This document shows positions 1 to 6,826 of a stretch of 8,106 nucleotides of DNA, piece after piece. The stretch comes from Hyphomicrobiales bacterium (GTDB lineage Bacteria; Pseudomonadota; Alphaproteobacteria; Rhizobiales; Beijerinckiaceae). Positions within the stretch are counted from its first letter, which is position 1. Every line of letters starts with the position of its first letter. Position numbers and translations under genes: made by a program. Below the pieces are notes generated by a model. The model searched no databases. It was given only the letters and a program-made list of their open reading frames with translations, and was not told the origin of the DNA. The stretch covers positions 1-8,106 of the forward strand of contig JAIXZF010000459.1 of the NCBI GenBank assembly GCA_027489835.1. Direction: 5' to 3'.

Positions 1-478
1 CACGATCGGCGTCGTCAGTTCACGGGCCAAGGCGGAGATCGCGACGGCGCATGGCTGCCATCATGCGCTGGTGCTGGGCGAGGACGACATCGTGCAGCGC
101 GTGCGGGTCCTGACTGCCGGCGAAGGCGTGCCGGTGGTGTTCGATTCCGTCGGCAAGGACACGTTCGAGATGTCGCTGAAGTCGCTGAGGCCGCGCGGTC
201 TGCTGGCCGCCTTCGGCACGGCATCCGGGCCCGTGCCGCCCTTCGACCTGTTCGACCTGAACCGCATGGGCTCGCTGTTCGTGACCAGCGCCGGCTTCTA
301 CTGGTTCATGCGGACCCGGCTGGAACTTCTGACCCGCGCGGCCGAGGTGATCGACATGCTGCTGAAGGGCGCCATCCGCATCGCGCCGCCGCGGCAGTAC
401 GCTCTGGCCGATGCGGCCCGCGCCCATGCGGACATCGAAAGCCGGCAGACCACGGGGGCCGGGGTGCTGCTGCCCTGA
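1..478 (+). CDS. NADPH:quinone oxidoreductase (MDR family), 3' part only
   Basis: This is the C-terminal 158 residues of a zinc-independent medium-chain dehydrogenase/reductase of the quinone oxidoreductase (Qor) type. Family members are about 325 residues and reduce quinones or reactive carbonyls with NADPH in the cytoplasm. The reading frame is open from base 2, so the start and the N-terminal catalytic domain lie left of the window. What remains is the second half of the Rossmann NADPH-binding domain: a TIGVVSS strand where the cofactor phosphate is usually read, then VVFDSVGKDTF and SLRPRGLLAAFGTASGPVPPFDL, which are characteristic of Qor. It ends TTGAGVLLP, the normal family terminus, with a TGA stop at 476-478. 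No zinc-binding cysteine cluster is visible in this part. I see no clear terminator in the next 80 bases. Nothing suggests a functional link to the secretion genes downstream. The family call is firm; the substrate is unknown. Confidence 0.9.
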   Translation, partial: TIGVVSSRAKAEIATAHGCHHALVLGEDDIVQRVRVLTAGEGVPVVFDSVGKDTFEMSLKSLRPRGLLAAFGTASGPVPPFDLFDLNRMGSLFVTSAGFYWFMRTRLELLTRAAEVIDMLLKGAIRIAPPRQYALADAARAHADIESRQTTGAGVLLP

Positions 479-765
479 TCGGATCGCTTTGTGCACCGGG
501 CAGGACCGGGCATGCGGGGGCTGACAATGTTCCGAAGCACCGCTGCTGGCCAACCTTGGAGACGCCACCCGCGCCGTTCTGCTTCGTCGAAGCGGTCTTC
601 CTGTATGTGAAGGCTTTTGACGATGGCCGGCTGCGGATGGAGCCGGGCGAGCCCTTCACGCGCCACAAAGCGCGAAGTGAAGGCTGGGTGCCTCGCCGCC
701 GGACGCCTTTGCCATGCCGCACTCGACTCCCCCCACGTCACGCCATAGGCTCGGCCAGGCTGGGA
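479..765. other. Intergenic leader before the LuxR-type gene
   Basis: This 287-base gap lies between the quinone oxidoreductase stop and the chosen luxR-type ATG. The luxR frame stays open back to a TTG at 556, but that translation (proline- and arginine-rich, unlike any LuxR N-terminus) looks non-coding. It holds a hairpin at 654-682 (separate entry), a short dyad GCTTCG-T-CGAAGC at 581-593, and a direct repeat of CCGGGCA near 497-514. I found no convincing promoter boxes, RNA gene or lux box. Confidence 0.5.
654..682 (+). other. Hairpin in the luxR leader
   Basis: CTTCACGCGC at 654-663 can pair with GCGC (670-673) plus GTGAAG (677-682). This gives ten base pairs, with a three-base GAA bulge on the right side and a six-base CACAAA loop. 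No T-run follows, so it is not a classical terminator. It lies about 85 bases before the luxR start, where it could be a leader structure or a protein-binding dyad. It could also be chance in GC-rich DNA. Confidence 0.35.
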
Positions 766-1497
766 ATGGAGGGCGTGTTGACGGACAGCGTCGACGTGGC
801 GGCATTCGAACGCGACATCAGGGCCGCGCGTAGCCATGCGGCCGTGCAGGAGCGCTACCGGGCCGAGATCGCGCGCTTCGGCTACACCGAGGCGGCCTGT
901 GGCTATTTCCAGATTACCCGCATGGGGGCGGCCACGCATTTCTACTTCCAGGACTGGCCGCAGGCCTGGATCGAGATTTACGTGGCCGAAGGCTTCGTCA
1001 ACCATGATTTCGTGGTTTCGGAGGCTCGCCGCCGGCTGATGCCGTTTCGCTGGTCGGATGTGACGGCCGCCCGGCAGCTCACGCTTGGCGAAAGCCGCAT
1101 CCTGGCGGCGGCCCTGCCCTTCGGATGGACGGACGGCTTCTGCGTGCCGGTCCACGGGCCGGGCGGTTACTTCGGGCTGATCACCACCGCCGGCAAACCG
1201 GGAGAGCTGCACTTCGAGGCCCTGCAGGGCCTGCATCTGATCAGCCTGCATACCCACGAACGCTGCCGGCAGATCGCTGGCGTCACGCTTGATGCAAAAT
1301 CCGGATTCAGCGTCACGGCGCGCGAGCTCGAATGCCTGCGCTGGGTGGCGCTGGGCCTCGACGACCGGGCGATCGGCAGCCGGCTCGGCATCAGCCCGCT
1401 CACGGTGAAGGACTACCTTGCTTCGGCGCGCCTCAAGCTCGGGGCCGAAACGCGGGCGCAGGCCGTGGCGATGCTGGTAGCCTGCGGCCTTCTGTGA
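766..1497 (+). CDS. LuxR-family quorum-sensing transcriptional regulator
   Basis: A 243-residue cytoplasmic transcription factor of the usual LuxR length. Residues 15-165 form the autoinducer-binding domain. All five signature residues of acyl-homoserine-lactone receptors align with TraR Trp57, Tyr61, Asp70, Trp85 and Gly113: W68, Y72, D81, W96 and G124, in WIEIY, VNHD, PFRW and TDGFCVP. Residues 181-243 are the GerE-type helix-turn-helix, with the conserved E187, L191 and G197 in RELECLRWVALG and a recognition helix around SPLTVKDYLASARLKL. It is therefore expected to bind an acyl-homoserine lactone or a close analogue and then DNA. No luxI-type synthase is in the window, so locally it is a 'solo'. 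The start is uncertain: ATG 766 has only a weak upstream AGG, whereas TTG 778 sits 4 bases after GGAGGG (768-773) and would give 239 residues. The RTX gene 129 bases downstream on the same strand is the obvious candidate target. Confidence 0.9.
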   Translation: MEGVLTDSVDVAAFERDIRAARSHAAVQERYRAEIARFGYTEAACGYFQITRMGAATHFYFQDWPQAWIEIYVAEGFVNHDFVVSEARRRLMPFRWSDVTAARQLTLGESRILAAALPFGWTDGFCVPVHGPGGYFGLITTAGKPGELHFEALQGLHLISLHTHERCRQIAGVTLDAKSGFSVTARELECLRWVALGLDDRAIGSRLGISPLTVKDYLASARLKLGAETRAQAVAMLVACGLL

Positions 1498-1580
1498 AAT
1501 TCGCAGCTCCCCGCCTTTTGGAGGGATGCGGCCTCCACCACTCCCATCATAGCCTGTTTCTGCGGGTGACAGAGCGTCCA

Positions 1581-1599
1581 GCGAGACATCGGGTCTCGC
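1581..1599. promoter_or_regulatory. Inverted repeat upstream of RTX gene, candidate operator
   Basis: GCGAGAC (1581-1587) and GTCTCGC (1593-1599) form a perfect 7-base inverted repeat around ATCGG, 19 bases in all, ending 13 bases before the ribosome binding site of the RTX gene. A second small dyad, CCAC-GA-GTGG, abuts it at 1599-1608. Its size and spacing are like a lux box (18-20 bases), but the arms do not match known lux box consensus sequences. Alternatives are a weak terminator for the luxR-type gene, though no T-run follows, or chance. Confidence 0.35.
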
Positions 1600-1626
1600 C
1601 ACGAGTGGATCTAGGGAGCATCACAG

Positions 1627-4233
1627 ATGACCGTAGGAGTGTTCGGGGCCGTCCTTTCGACATCCAACAACACCGTTGAAGCCGCGACGCTGCAGGACGG
1701 TCGGGTCATCGTGGGGATCCAGCCCGGTCCAGTCCAGGTCTACAGCCCGGCAGGCACGTTGCTCGGCAGCGTCGATCCCTATCAGGGCGGCGCGGGGATC
1801 TCGGTCCAGGGCGGAGGAGGCGCGCATGTCGCGGCGCTGGCCGATGGCGGCTTCGTGGTGACCGGGGCCAAGGGCTCCGACATTGCCTTCCGCGTCTACA
1901 ACGCCGACCTGACGGAGCGCACCAGCGGACCCGTCGTCATTGCGACCCCGGGCTTCTTCAACGGCGGCGTCAATTATGGACACATCCTCAAGGCGCTGCC
2001 CGGTGGCGGCTTCGTGGTGGAGTGGAACACCATCGAAGGCGCGTTGCCGGCCGGCCCGCTCGGGGTCACGAACGGCGGCACGCCGATCTACGAGGGCGGC
2101 AGCGGTCCGCAAGGAACAAGCATTGACGTACGCGCCTCGATCTACGACGCCGCCGGCGCGCTGGTCAGCGCGCCGCGTTTCATCGTGACGCAGGGCACGG
2201 TCACGTTCCCGACCTATCAGGTGGAATCGCGTTTCGGCCAGCAATACATCAGCGACGTCGACGTGCTGCCGACCGGCGAGATCGTCTCGACGATCTACGG
2301 CCAGCGCTGGGTCCCGCCGAGCGGCGGAGACATCAACGCCACCTTCACCAGCGGCGCCTTCTACGACACGTTCCGCATCAACAATGGCGCGACAGGAGCC
2401 GCCATCGTCGGCGAGACGCCCTACAACGCAACGACCCCGATCGGCCCGGAACGGACCGCCGGCACAGGTCCGCACCAGACGGTTATACTGAGCTCCGGGC
2501 TGATCGCCGGCATCTACACGATCGATACAGAGGTCTCGGGTCCAAGCCAGTACCAGTCGAAATTGCAGCTCTTCAACACCAACGGCACGCCCAATGGCGT
2601 CGAGATCGATCTGGGGCTTGCGTTCAGCAACGCCTTTCAGACGCCTCAGATCCAGGCGATCGCGACGCCCTCCGGCGGGTTCCTGCTCGCCTACGTTACG
2701 CCGGCGAGCGCGGCCACCGCCAGCGACAGCACGACCTACAACGTCTATGTGCGCGAGTATGCGAGCAACGGCACGATCATCAACACCACGCAACTGACCA
2801 GCGCGAGCGGCCGCGAAAGCCTGCTCGGTCTCACGCAGGGCCCTGACGGCACGATCATGGTGACATCGCGGATCGATTTCACCGGCTCGACCTCCACGCA
2901 GTTTCTCGCCGTAGCCGGCGCGGGCGATTCCCTGAGCAATGGCAATGGAACGGCCGAGACGCTGAACGCCACGGGCACGAACCGGAACTGGATTTCCTCG
3001 GGCGGCGGCGCCGACATCATCAATGGCGGCGCAGGAACCAACTATCTCTACGGCGGGGACGGCAACAGCACCTTCAACGCCGGCTCGGGGCTCACCATCG
3101 TCCGCGGTGGCGCGGGCAACGAGACCATCAACGGCGCGGGCCAGAACGACACGTTCGAGGGAGGCGCCGGCGCCGATGTCATCTTCGGTGCCGGGGGCAA
3201 CGACATCCTCATCGGCGGCGCGGGGGCAGATCAGCTTACCGGCGGCTCAGGCGAGGACAGCCTGCAGGGCGGCGCCGGCGACGACGTGATCGACGGCGGC
3301 ATCGGGGTCGACACAATCGACTTCATTGCCGCGACAGGTGGCGTGACAGTCAACCTCATGCTGACCGCCGTCCAGGCGATCGGCGGCGGCATGGGCTCGG
3401 ACGCGATCGCTGGCGTCGAGAACGTGATCGGCACGCGGTTCGGCGACGCGATCACGGGCGACGGCAGCGCCAATCTCATCACGGGCGGCGTCGGCAACGA
3501 CACGCTGGATGGCGCCGCCGGCACGGACACGGTGAACTACGCTGACAGGGCGGTCGCGGTCGCGATCAACCCCTTCATCAACACGGCCTCGGTGGCCGGC
3601 GGCGAACTCGACACCATCTTCAACTTCGAGAATTTCACCGGGGGCTCCGGCAACGACATCCTCCAGGGCAACTCGAATGCGAACATCATCGCGGGCGGCG
3701 GCGGCGCCGACCTGATCTACGGCCATGACGGGTTCGACACCATCGATGGCGGGGCGGGCAACGACGTCATTGCCGGAGGCGCGGGCAACGACTCGATCGC
3801 CGGCGGCAACGGCAGCGACTGGCTCTATGGCGAGGATGGCGCCGACAACCTGTCCGGAACGGCCAAGAGCGGCGGCTTCGACGTGCTGGTCGGCGGCATC
3901 GGCGCCGACACGCTGGAGGGTTCGGCCGGCGGCTTCGACTATTTCTATGGCGGGACGGGCGTGAACGGCGGCACGGGCGACGGCAACGACACCTACGTCG
4001 TGCGCGCCGCTACGGGCATCAAGGTCATGAACGATTTCGAGGCCGGCGGCACGGCTGACGTGGTCCGCCTCGTGGGCACGGGACTGTCCAGCTTCGCGCA
4101 GGTCCAGGCGGCGATGAGCTTCTCAGGCGTCATCAACGGCACGGTGCTCGTCGTCGACGGCTCGACGCAGATCTGGTTCCTGAACGGGACGCAGCCCTCA
4201 AGCCTCACCGCGTCGGACTTCCTGTTCGCCTGA
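1627..4233 (+). CDS. RTX calcium-binding exoprotein with beta-propeller-like N-terminal half
   Basis: An 868-residue protein with no cysteine and no Sec signal peptide, as expected for type I secretion substrates. Residues 17-417 hold seven related units, each with a core like LADGGFVVTG followed 20-45 residues later by a VxVYxxxGT-like strand pair. Cores begin near residues 20, 68, 121, 211, 285, 342 and 400. Residues 457-565 and 671-790 are RTX repeats of the GGxGxDxLxGG kind that bind calcium outside the cell. A spacer (565-640) carries the ENVIGTRFGDAITGD pattern common in this family. The C-terminus, LTASDFLFA, is an acidic residue followed by hydrophobic residues, the usual type I secretion signal end. 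ATG 1627 is supported by AGGGAG at 1613-1618 with 8-base spacing. No lipase, protease or adhesin catalytic motif is visible, so the activity is unknown; a surface, adhesion or binding role is inference. Confidence 0.9.
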   Translation: MTVGVFGAVLSTSNNTVEAATLQDGRVIVGIQPGPVQVYSPAGTLLGSVDPYQGGAGISVQGGGGAHVAALADGGFVVTGAKGSDIAFRVYNADLTERTSGPVVIATPGFFNGGVNYGHILKALPGGGFVVEWNTIEGALPAGPLGVTNGGTPIYEGGSGPQGTSIDVRASIYDAAGALVSAPRFIVTQGTVTFPTYQVESRFGQQYISDVDVLPTGEIVSTIYGQRWVPPSGGDINATFTSGAFYDTFRINNGATGAAIVGETPYNATTPIGPERTAGTGPHQTVILSSGLIAGIYTIDTEVSGPSQYQSKLQLFNTNGTPNGVEIDLGLAFSNAFQTPQIQAIATPSGGFLLAYVTPASAATASDSTTYNVYVREYASNGTIINTTQLTSASGRESLLGLTQGPDGTIMVTSRIDFTGSTSTQFLAVAGAGDSLSNGNGTAETLNATGTNRNWISSGGGADIINGGAGTNYLYGGDGNSTFNAGSGLTIVRGGAGNETINGAGQNDTFEGGAGADVIFGAGGNDILIGGAGADQLTGGSGEDSLQGGAGDDVIDGGIGVDTIDFIAATGGVTVNLMLTAVQAIGGGMGSDAIAGVENVIGTRFGDAITGDGSANLITGGVGNDTLDGAAGTDTVNYADRAVAVAINPFINTASVAGGELDTIFNFENFTGGSGNDILQGNSNANIIAGGGGADLIYGHDGFDTIDGGAGNDVIAGGAGNDSIAGGNGSDWLYGEDGADNLSGTAKSGGFDVLVGGIGADTLEGSAGGFDYFYGGTGVNGGTGDGNDTYVVRAATGIKVMNDFEAGGTADVVRLVGTGLSSFAQVQAAMSFSGVINGTVLVVDGSTQIWFLNGTQPSSLTASDFLFA
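1675..2877 (+). repeat. Seven-unit beta repeat domain (protein-level) in RTX protein
   Basis: Seven degenerate protein repeats cover residues 17-417. Their cores read TLQDGRVIVGI, ALADGGFVVTG, ALPGGGFVVEW, VLPTGEIVSTI, ILSSGLIAGIY, ATPSGGFLLAY and GPDGTIMVTSR. Most are followed by a strand pair such as RVYNADLTE, SIYDAAGAL, LFNTNGTPN or REYASNGTI. Seven units of 48-90 residues suggest a closed seven-bladed propeller. The similarity is in protein pattern only and is not visible as DNA repeats. Confidence 0.6.
2995..3996 (+). repeat. RTX nonapeptide repeats, calcium-binding region
   Basis: Glycine- and aspartate-rich nonapeptide units (residues 457-790) such as GGAGADVIF, GAGGNDILI, GGAGADQLT and GGAGNDVIA. 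They form two main blocks around a spacer with its own short repeats. Such repeats fold into a parallel beta-roll when they bind calcium, typically after secretion into a calcium-rich medium. Confidence 0.88.
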
Positions 4234-4272
4234 GGACGGCGCCGCCTGCGTCGCGGGAAACCGGCGTGCGTG

Positions 4273-4297
4273 GGCCGCGATCGCGACGGTCGCGGCC
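4273..4297. terminator. Probable bidirectional terminator between convergent genes
   Basis: GGCCGCGA (4273-4280) and TCGCGGCC (4290-4297) form an 8-base stem with a 9-base loop. It lies between the end of the RTX gene (4233) and the end of the small minus-strand gene (4307). On the plus strand a mixed CTCCGTCTTCCT run follows; on the minus strand a short TTT lies beyond. Its position between two converging genes fits termination in both directions, though neither side has a strong T-run. Confidence 0.55.
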
Positions 4298-4306
4298 TCC
4301 GTCTTC

Positions 4307-4597
4307 CTATCGCAATGCGTCCCGCCGGCGACGCGCCTCCGGCGTCAGCCTGTTGGCCGGGTGGCGGGCGATGAACAGGTCCCAGGCCGGCCGCGTGCCG
4401 GCCGCGGCCGCGCGGTCGAACTCCTCCTGAACCGCCATCTGGGGGTCGCGCGGCAGGGGCGGGGGGGAACGTTGGTCGGGCGCCATCGGGGCAGCATGGG
4501 CTGCCGGCAGCGCCAAGGCAAGCAGGCACCAGACGGCCGCGCGGCCGACGGCGCCCCCTCTGCGGCTGACCCGACCGGGATACCTACCTATTCCCAT
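4307..4597 (-). CDS. Small exported protein of unknown function
   Basis: A minus-strand gene for about 96 residues, set between the two RTX exoprotein genes and divergent from the protease. An arginine-rich start (GRVSRRGG) is followed by a hydrophobic stretch, AAVWCLLALALPAAHA, and an AHA-AP cleavage site, so a signal peptide is likely. The mature part would be about 61 residues: a proline-rich linker, then EEFDRAAAAGTRPAWDLFIARHPANRLTPEARRRRDAL. The W-x2-F-x3-HP-x10-A-x3-R spacing recalls the short helical repeat (W-x2-F-x3-YP...A-x3-L) found C-terminal in some caspase-like and periplasmic bacterial proteins. I chose ATG 4597 because AGAAGAGG ends 7 bases upstream of it; ATG 4603 is only 1 base after that motif and would add two residues. 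Serralysin inhibitors (Inh/AprI) often sit next to the protease gene, but this protein is shorter and lacks their paired cysteines and beta-barrel look. It was selected over other frames because of the signal peptide and the conserved-looking tail. Confidence 0.7.
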   Translation of the reverse strand: MGIGRYPGRVSRRGGAVGRAAVWCLLALALPAAHAAPMAPDQRSPPPLPRDPQMAVQEEFDRAAAAGTRPAWDLFIARHPANRLTPEARRRRDALR

Positions 4598-4659
4598 TTC
4601 CATGCCTCTTCTCTAGCCTGTCGGCGGCGCGATTCCGGTCCGATGTGGCCAGTCTCGAC

Positions 4660-4668
4660 GGGGGGAGA
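4660..4668 (+). promoter_or_regulatory. Ribosome binding site that sets the protease start
   Basis: A GGGGGGAGA run ends shortly before ATG 4675, with 7 bases between the GGAG core and the start. This favours ATG 4675 over the in-frame GTG at 4645, which has no comparable motif. The 71 bases between 4604 and 4674 must also hold divergent promoters for the protease and the minus-strand gene; I could not pick out convincing -35/-10 boxes there. Confidence 0.7.
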
Positions 4669-4674
4669 ACATAC

Positions 4675-6738
4675 ATGCCAGGCTTCAGCGACAACACGGG
4701 AGTTCAGATCACGGTTCGGCCCGGTGACGTCAACACCAACGCCATCGTCGGCGGCTCGAAGTGGACCAACACGACGGTCACGTTCAATTTTCCGAGCAGC
4801 CTTGCCGCCTACCCCAATGATTACGGGGCGGAGACGGCCCTCGCCAATTTCCAGCAGCTCGCCGCCACCCAGCAGACCGCGACTGCGACAATGCTGAACC
4901 AGTATCTCGCGCCGCTGGTCAACATGACCTTCAACCGCGTCGCCGACACCGCGATCGCGGACATCAGCACCCAGCGCGCCGATCTGCTCAACCAGGACGG
5001 CACGCCCTTCACGGTCGGCTACGCCTATCTCCCCGCTACGAACAGCAGTTCGGGCGACATCTGGTACCGCAACACCAACGGCGTGGTCGGCGACCCGGTG
5101 CTCGGCAACTACTCCTGGGCCACCTTCCTCCATGAAATCGGCCACGCGATGGGCCTGAAACACGGGCACGAGGTCGAGGGCGCCATCCCGACGATGACGG
5201 CGGACCGGAACTCGATGGAGTTCTCGGTGATGACCTATGCCGGCTTCATCGGCGCAGCCACCGGCGGCGGCTACCAGAACGAGGAATTCGGCTACGCCCA
5301 GACCTACATGATCTACGACATCGCCGCGCTGCAGTTCATGTACGGGGCGAACTACACGACCAATGCCGGCAGTTCGGTCTACACCTTCAACGCCGACACC
5401 GGCGAGATGTCGATCAATGGCGCTGGCCAGGGCGCGCCGGGCGGCAACCGCATCTTCCGGACGGTCTGGGATGGCGGCGGCGTCGACACCTATGATCTGT
5501 CCAACTACACCACGAACCTCAGGATCGACCTCGCTCCTGGCGGTTGGTCGACCTTCAGCGAGGTCCAGCTCGCCAACCTCGGCCCCGGCCAGACCGCGCG
5601 CGCCAACCTCTTCAACGCCCTTCTGTTCAACAACGACGTCCGCTCCCTGATCGAGAACGCGACCGGCGGCACCGGCAACGACAGCATCGTCGGCAACCAG
5701 ATCGCGAACCTCCTGCTCGGCAATGGCGGCGACGACACCTTCTTCGGTGGCCTCGGCGCCGACACCTTCAACGGCGGGCTCGGGGTCGACACGGCGAATT
5801 ATGCAGGTGTCGGATCGGGCGTCACGGTGCGGTTCGACCTCGGCTTCGGCGTGGACGGCACCGGCTCCAACGACACCTACCTGGGCATCGAGAACGCGGT
5901 CGGCACCGACTTCGCCGACGTGCTCGCCGGCCTCGCGGGCGTGGTCAACCGGCTCGAGGGCGGCATCGGCGACGACGTGATCTACGGCGAGGGCATCGAC
6001 GTCGTGCTTGGCGGCACAGGCAACAACGTGTTCTTCACCAGCGCCGGCGCCGCTCTCAACATGAACGTGGCGGCGGCCCAGGTCCAGACGGTGTGGGGCG
6101 GCTTCCTGTCCGACACGATGGATGGCTCGACCGCGACCGGGAACCTGACCCTGATCGGCCAGGGCCCCACGGCGGACAGCATGACGGGCGGCTCCGGCAA
6201 CGACTTCGTCTACTTCCGCAATGGCGACCAGATCGCCGGCGGCGCTGGAACCGACTGGGCCGTGGCGACCCTGTCCACGACCGGCGTCAACCTTAGCCTC
6301 GGCGCCGCCGGCTTCGAGAACGCCTGGGGCTCGACCTCGAACGACACGCTGAACGGCTCGACCGCCACGGCCGGCGTCACGCTGGTCGGCGATGTCGGCA
6401 ACGATGTTCTGATCGGCAGCGCCTTCACCGATTTCCTTTACGGCTTCGGCGGCGGGGACAGCCTGACGGGCGGCGGCGGCAACGACGTGCTGGCGGGCGG
6501 GAGCGCGGCGGACCACTTCATCTACAACAACGCCACCTTCGGGGTCGACCTGATCTATGGCTACGAGACGGGCGTCGACCGCATCGACCTGGCGGGAACC
6601 GGCGTCAACGCCTTCAATCAGCTCACGCTGTCGGTCTCAGGCGGCAACACCACGATCACGGCCGGAGCCTTCGGCGCCAGCCAGATCTTCATCGTCGGCG
6701 TCACCGGCCTGACGGCCGCCGATTTCAGCTTCGTCTGA
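4675..6738 (+). CDS. Serralysin-like (peptidase M10B) secreted zinc metalloprotease
   Basis: A 687-residue secreted endopeptidase, longer than classical serralysins (about 470-480) because of an extended RTX region. The catalytic domain occupies roughly residues 25-230. It begins with GSKWTNTTVTFNF, as serralysins do. The metzincin site HEIGHAMGLKH supplies zinc ligands H153, H157 and H163 with general base E154. The Met-turn is SVMTY (M186, with Y188 as the usual extra zinc ligand), and YMIYDIAALQFMYGAN (211-226) is the family's conserved segment before the RTX part. From residue 331 onward come RTX units such as GGTGNDSIVGN and GGDDTFFGG, many of them degenerate, with the ENAVGTDFADVLAG spacer. 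The tail LTAADFSFV resembles the secretion signal of the upstream RTX protein. There is no Sec signal peptide and no cysteine, consistent with type I export as a zymogen with a short N-terminal propeptide. All catalytic residues are present, so activity is expected; the target proteins are unknown. Confidence 0.93.
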   Translation: MPGFSDNTGVQITVRPGDVNTNAIVGGSKWTNTTVTFNFPSSLAAYPNDYGAETALANFQQLAATQQTATATMLNQYLAPLVNMTFNRVADTAIADISTQRADLLNQDGTPFTVGYAYLPATNSSSGDIWYRNTNGVVGDPVLGNYSWATFLHEIGHAMGLKHGHEVEGAIPTMTADRNSMEFSVMTYAGFIGAATGGGYQNEEFGYAQTYMIYDIAALQFMYGANYTTNAGSSVYTFNADTGEMSINGAGQGAPGGNRIFRTVWDGGGVDTYDLSNYTTNLRIDLAPGGWSTFSEVQLANLGPGQTARANLFNALLFNNDVRSLIENATGGTGNDSIVGNQIANLLLGNGGDDTFFGGLGADTFNGGLGVDTANYAGVGSGVTVRFDLGFGVDGTGSNDTYLGIENAVGTDFADVLAGLAGVVNRLEGGIGDDVIYGEGIDVVLGGTGNNVFFTSAGAALNMNVAAAQVQTVWGGFLSDTMDGSTATGNLTLIGQGPTADSMTGGSGNDFVYFRNGDQIAGGAGTDWAVATLSTTGVNLSLGAAGFENAWGSTSNDTLNGSTATAGVTLVGDVGNDVLIGSAFTDFLYGFGGGDSLTGGGGNDVLAGGSAADHFIYNNATFGVDLIYGYETGVDRIDLAGTGVNAFNQLTLSVSGGNTTITAGAFGASQIFIVGVTGLTAADFSFV
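5665..6519 (+). repeat. RTX repeat region of the metalloprotease
   Basis: Residues 331-615 carry glycine/aspartate nonapeptides in clusters: a clear block at 331-373, scattered and degenerate copies at 408-450 and 503-527, and a last clear block near 573-609 (GDVGNDVLIG, GGGDSLTGG, GGNDVLAGG). Repeated GSTATxG and WGxxxSDTMDGS-like units at 474-570 suggest an internal duplication between the calcium-binding blocks. Confidence 0.8.
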
Positions 6739-6782
6739 GGCATGCCCCGCGGCGGGCGAACCCTTGCGGGTCCATCTGGGGA

Positions 6783-6803
6783 CGGCCACGCGCTGCGTGG
6801 CCG
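6783..6803. terminator. Strong hairpin after the protease gene
   Basis: CGGCCACGC (6783-6791) and GCGTGGCCG (6795-6803) form a perfect 9-base GC-rich stem with a GCT loop, 45 bases after the protease stop. There is no T-run, so if it terminates transcription it may need Rho, or it may protect the mRNA 3' end. Its position between the protease and the arsR-type gene fits a boundary between transcription units. Confidence 0.6.
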
Positions 6804-6826
6804 CGCCGCCGTCACCGACGCGAAGG

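Noticed and set aside
556..765. N-terminal extension of the LuxR-type protein from TTG 556
   Set aside because: The 70 extra residues are unlike LuxR N-termini, while the protein from ATG 766 (or TTG 778) already has the full family length.
298..1602. 434-residue minus-strand frame over the luxR-type gene
   Set aside because: It runs through two intergenic regions and the whole LuxR gene in antisense and shows no protein-like pattern.
1621..2793. 390-residue open frame on the minus strand opposite the RTX protein
   Set aside because: Same cause: third-position GC removes stops on the opposite strand. Composition is arginine/aspartate/valine-rich with no recognisable motif.
2995..3996. Regular DNA periodicity resembling a tandem or CRISPR-like array
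   Set aside because: It is the coding imprint of 27-base RTX nonapeptide units in an open frame; there are no conserved direct repeats with unique spacers.
3993..4529. 178-residue minus-strand frame overlapping the small exported protein
   Set aside because: It is in a different frame, overlaps the 3' end of the RTX gene, and is proline/arginine-rich without a signal peptide; the 4307-4597 frame is better.
4307..4603. Serralysin inhibitor (Inh/AprI) identity for the small exported protein
   Set aside because: The position fits, but it is too short, lacks the disulfide cysteines in the mature part, and looks helical rather than a beta-barrel.
4597..4603. Lipoprotein or clear Tat export for the small protein
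   Set aside because: The cysteine in the hydrophobic stretch (VWC) does not fit a lipobox, and SRRGGAV only partly resembles the Tat motif; an ordinary AHA-AP cleavage site is the simpler reading.
4588..6516. 642-residue open frame on the minus strand opposite the protease
   Set aside because: It is the antisense of GC-rich RTX codons; the product is a low-complexity run of V, A, G, R, D with no domain pattern. The plus-strand metalloprotease is certain.
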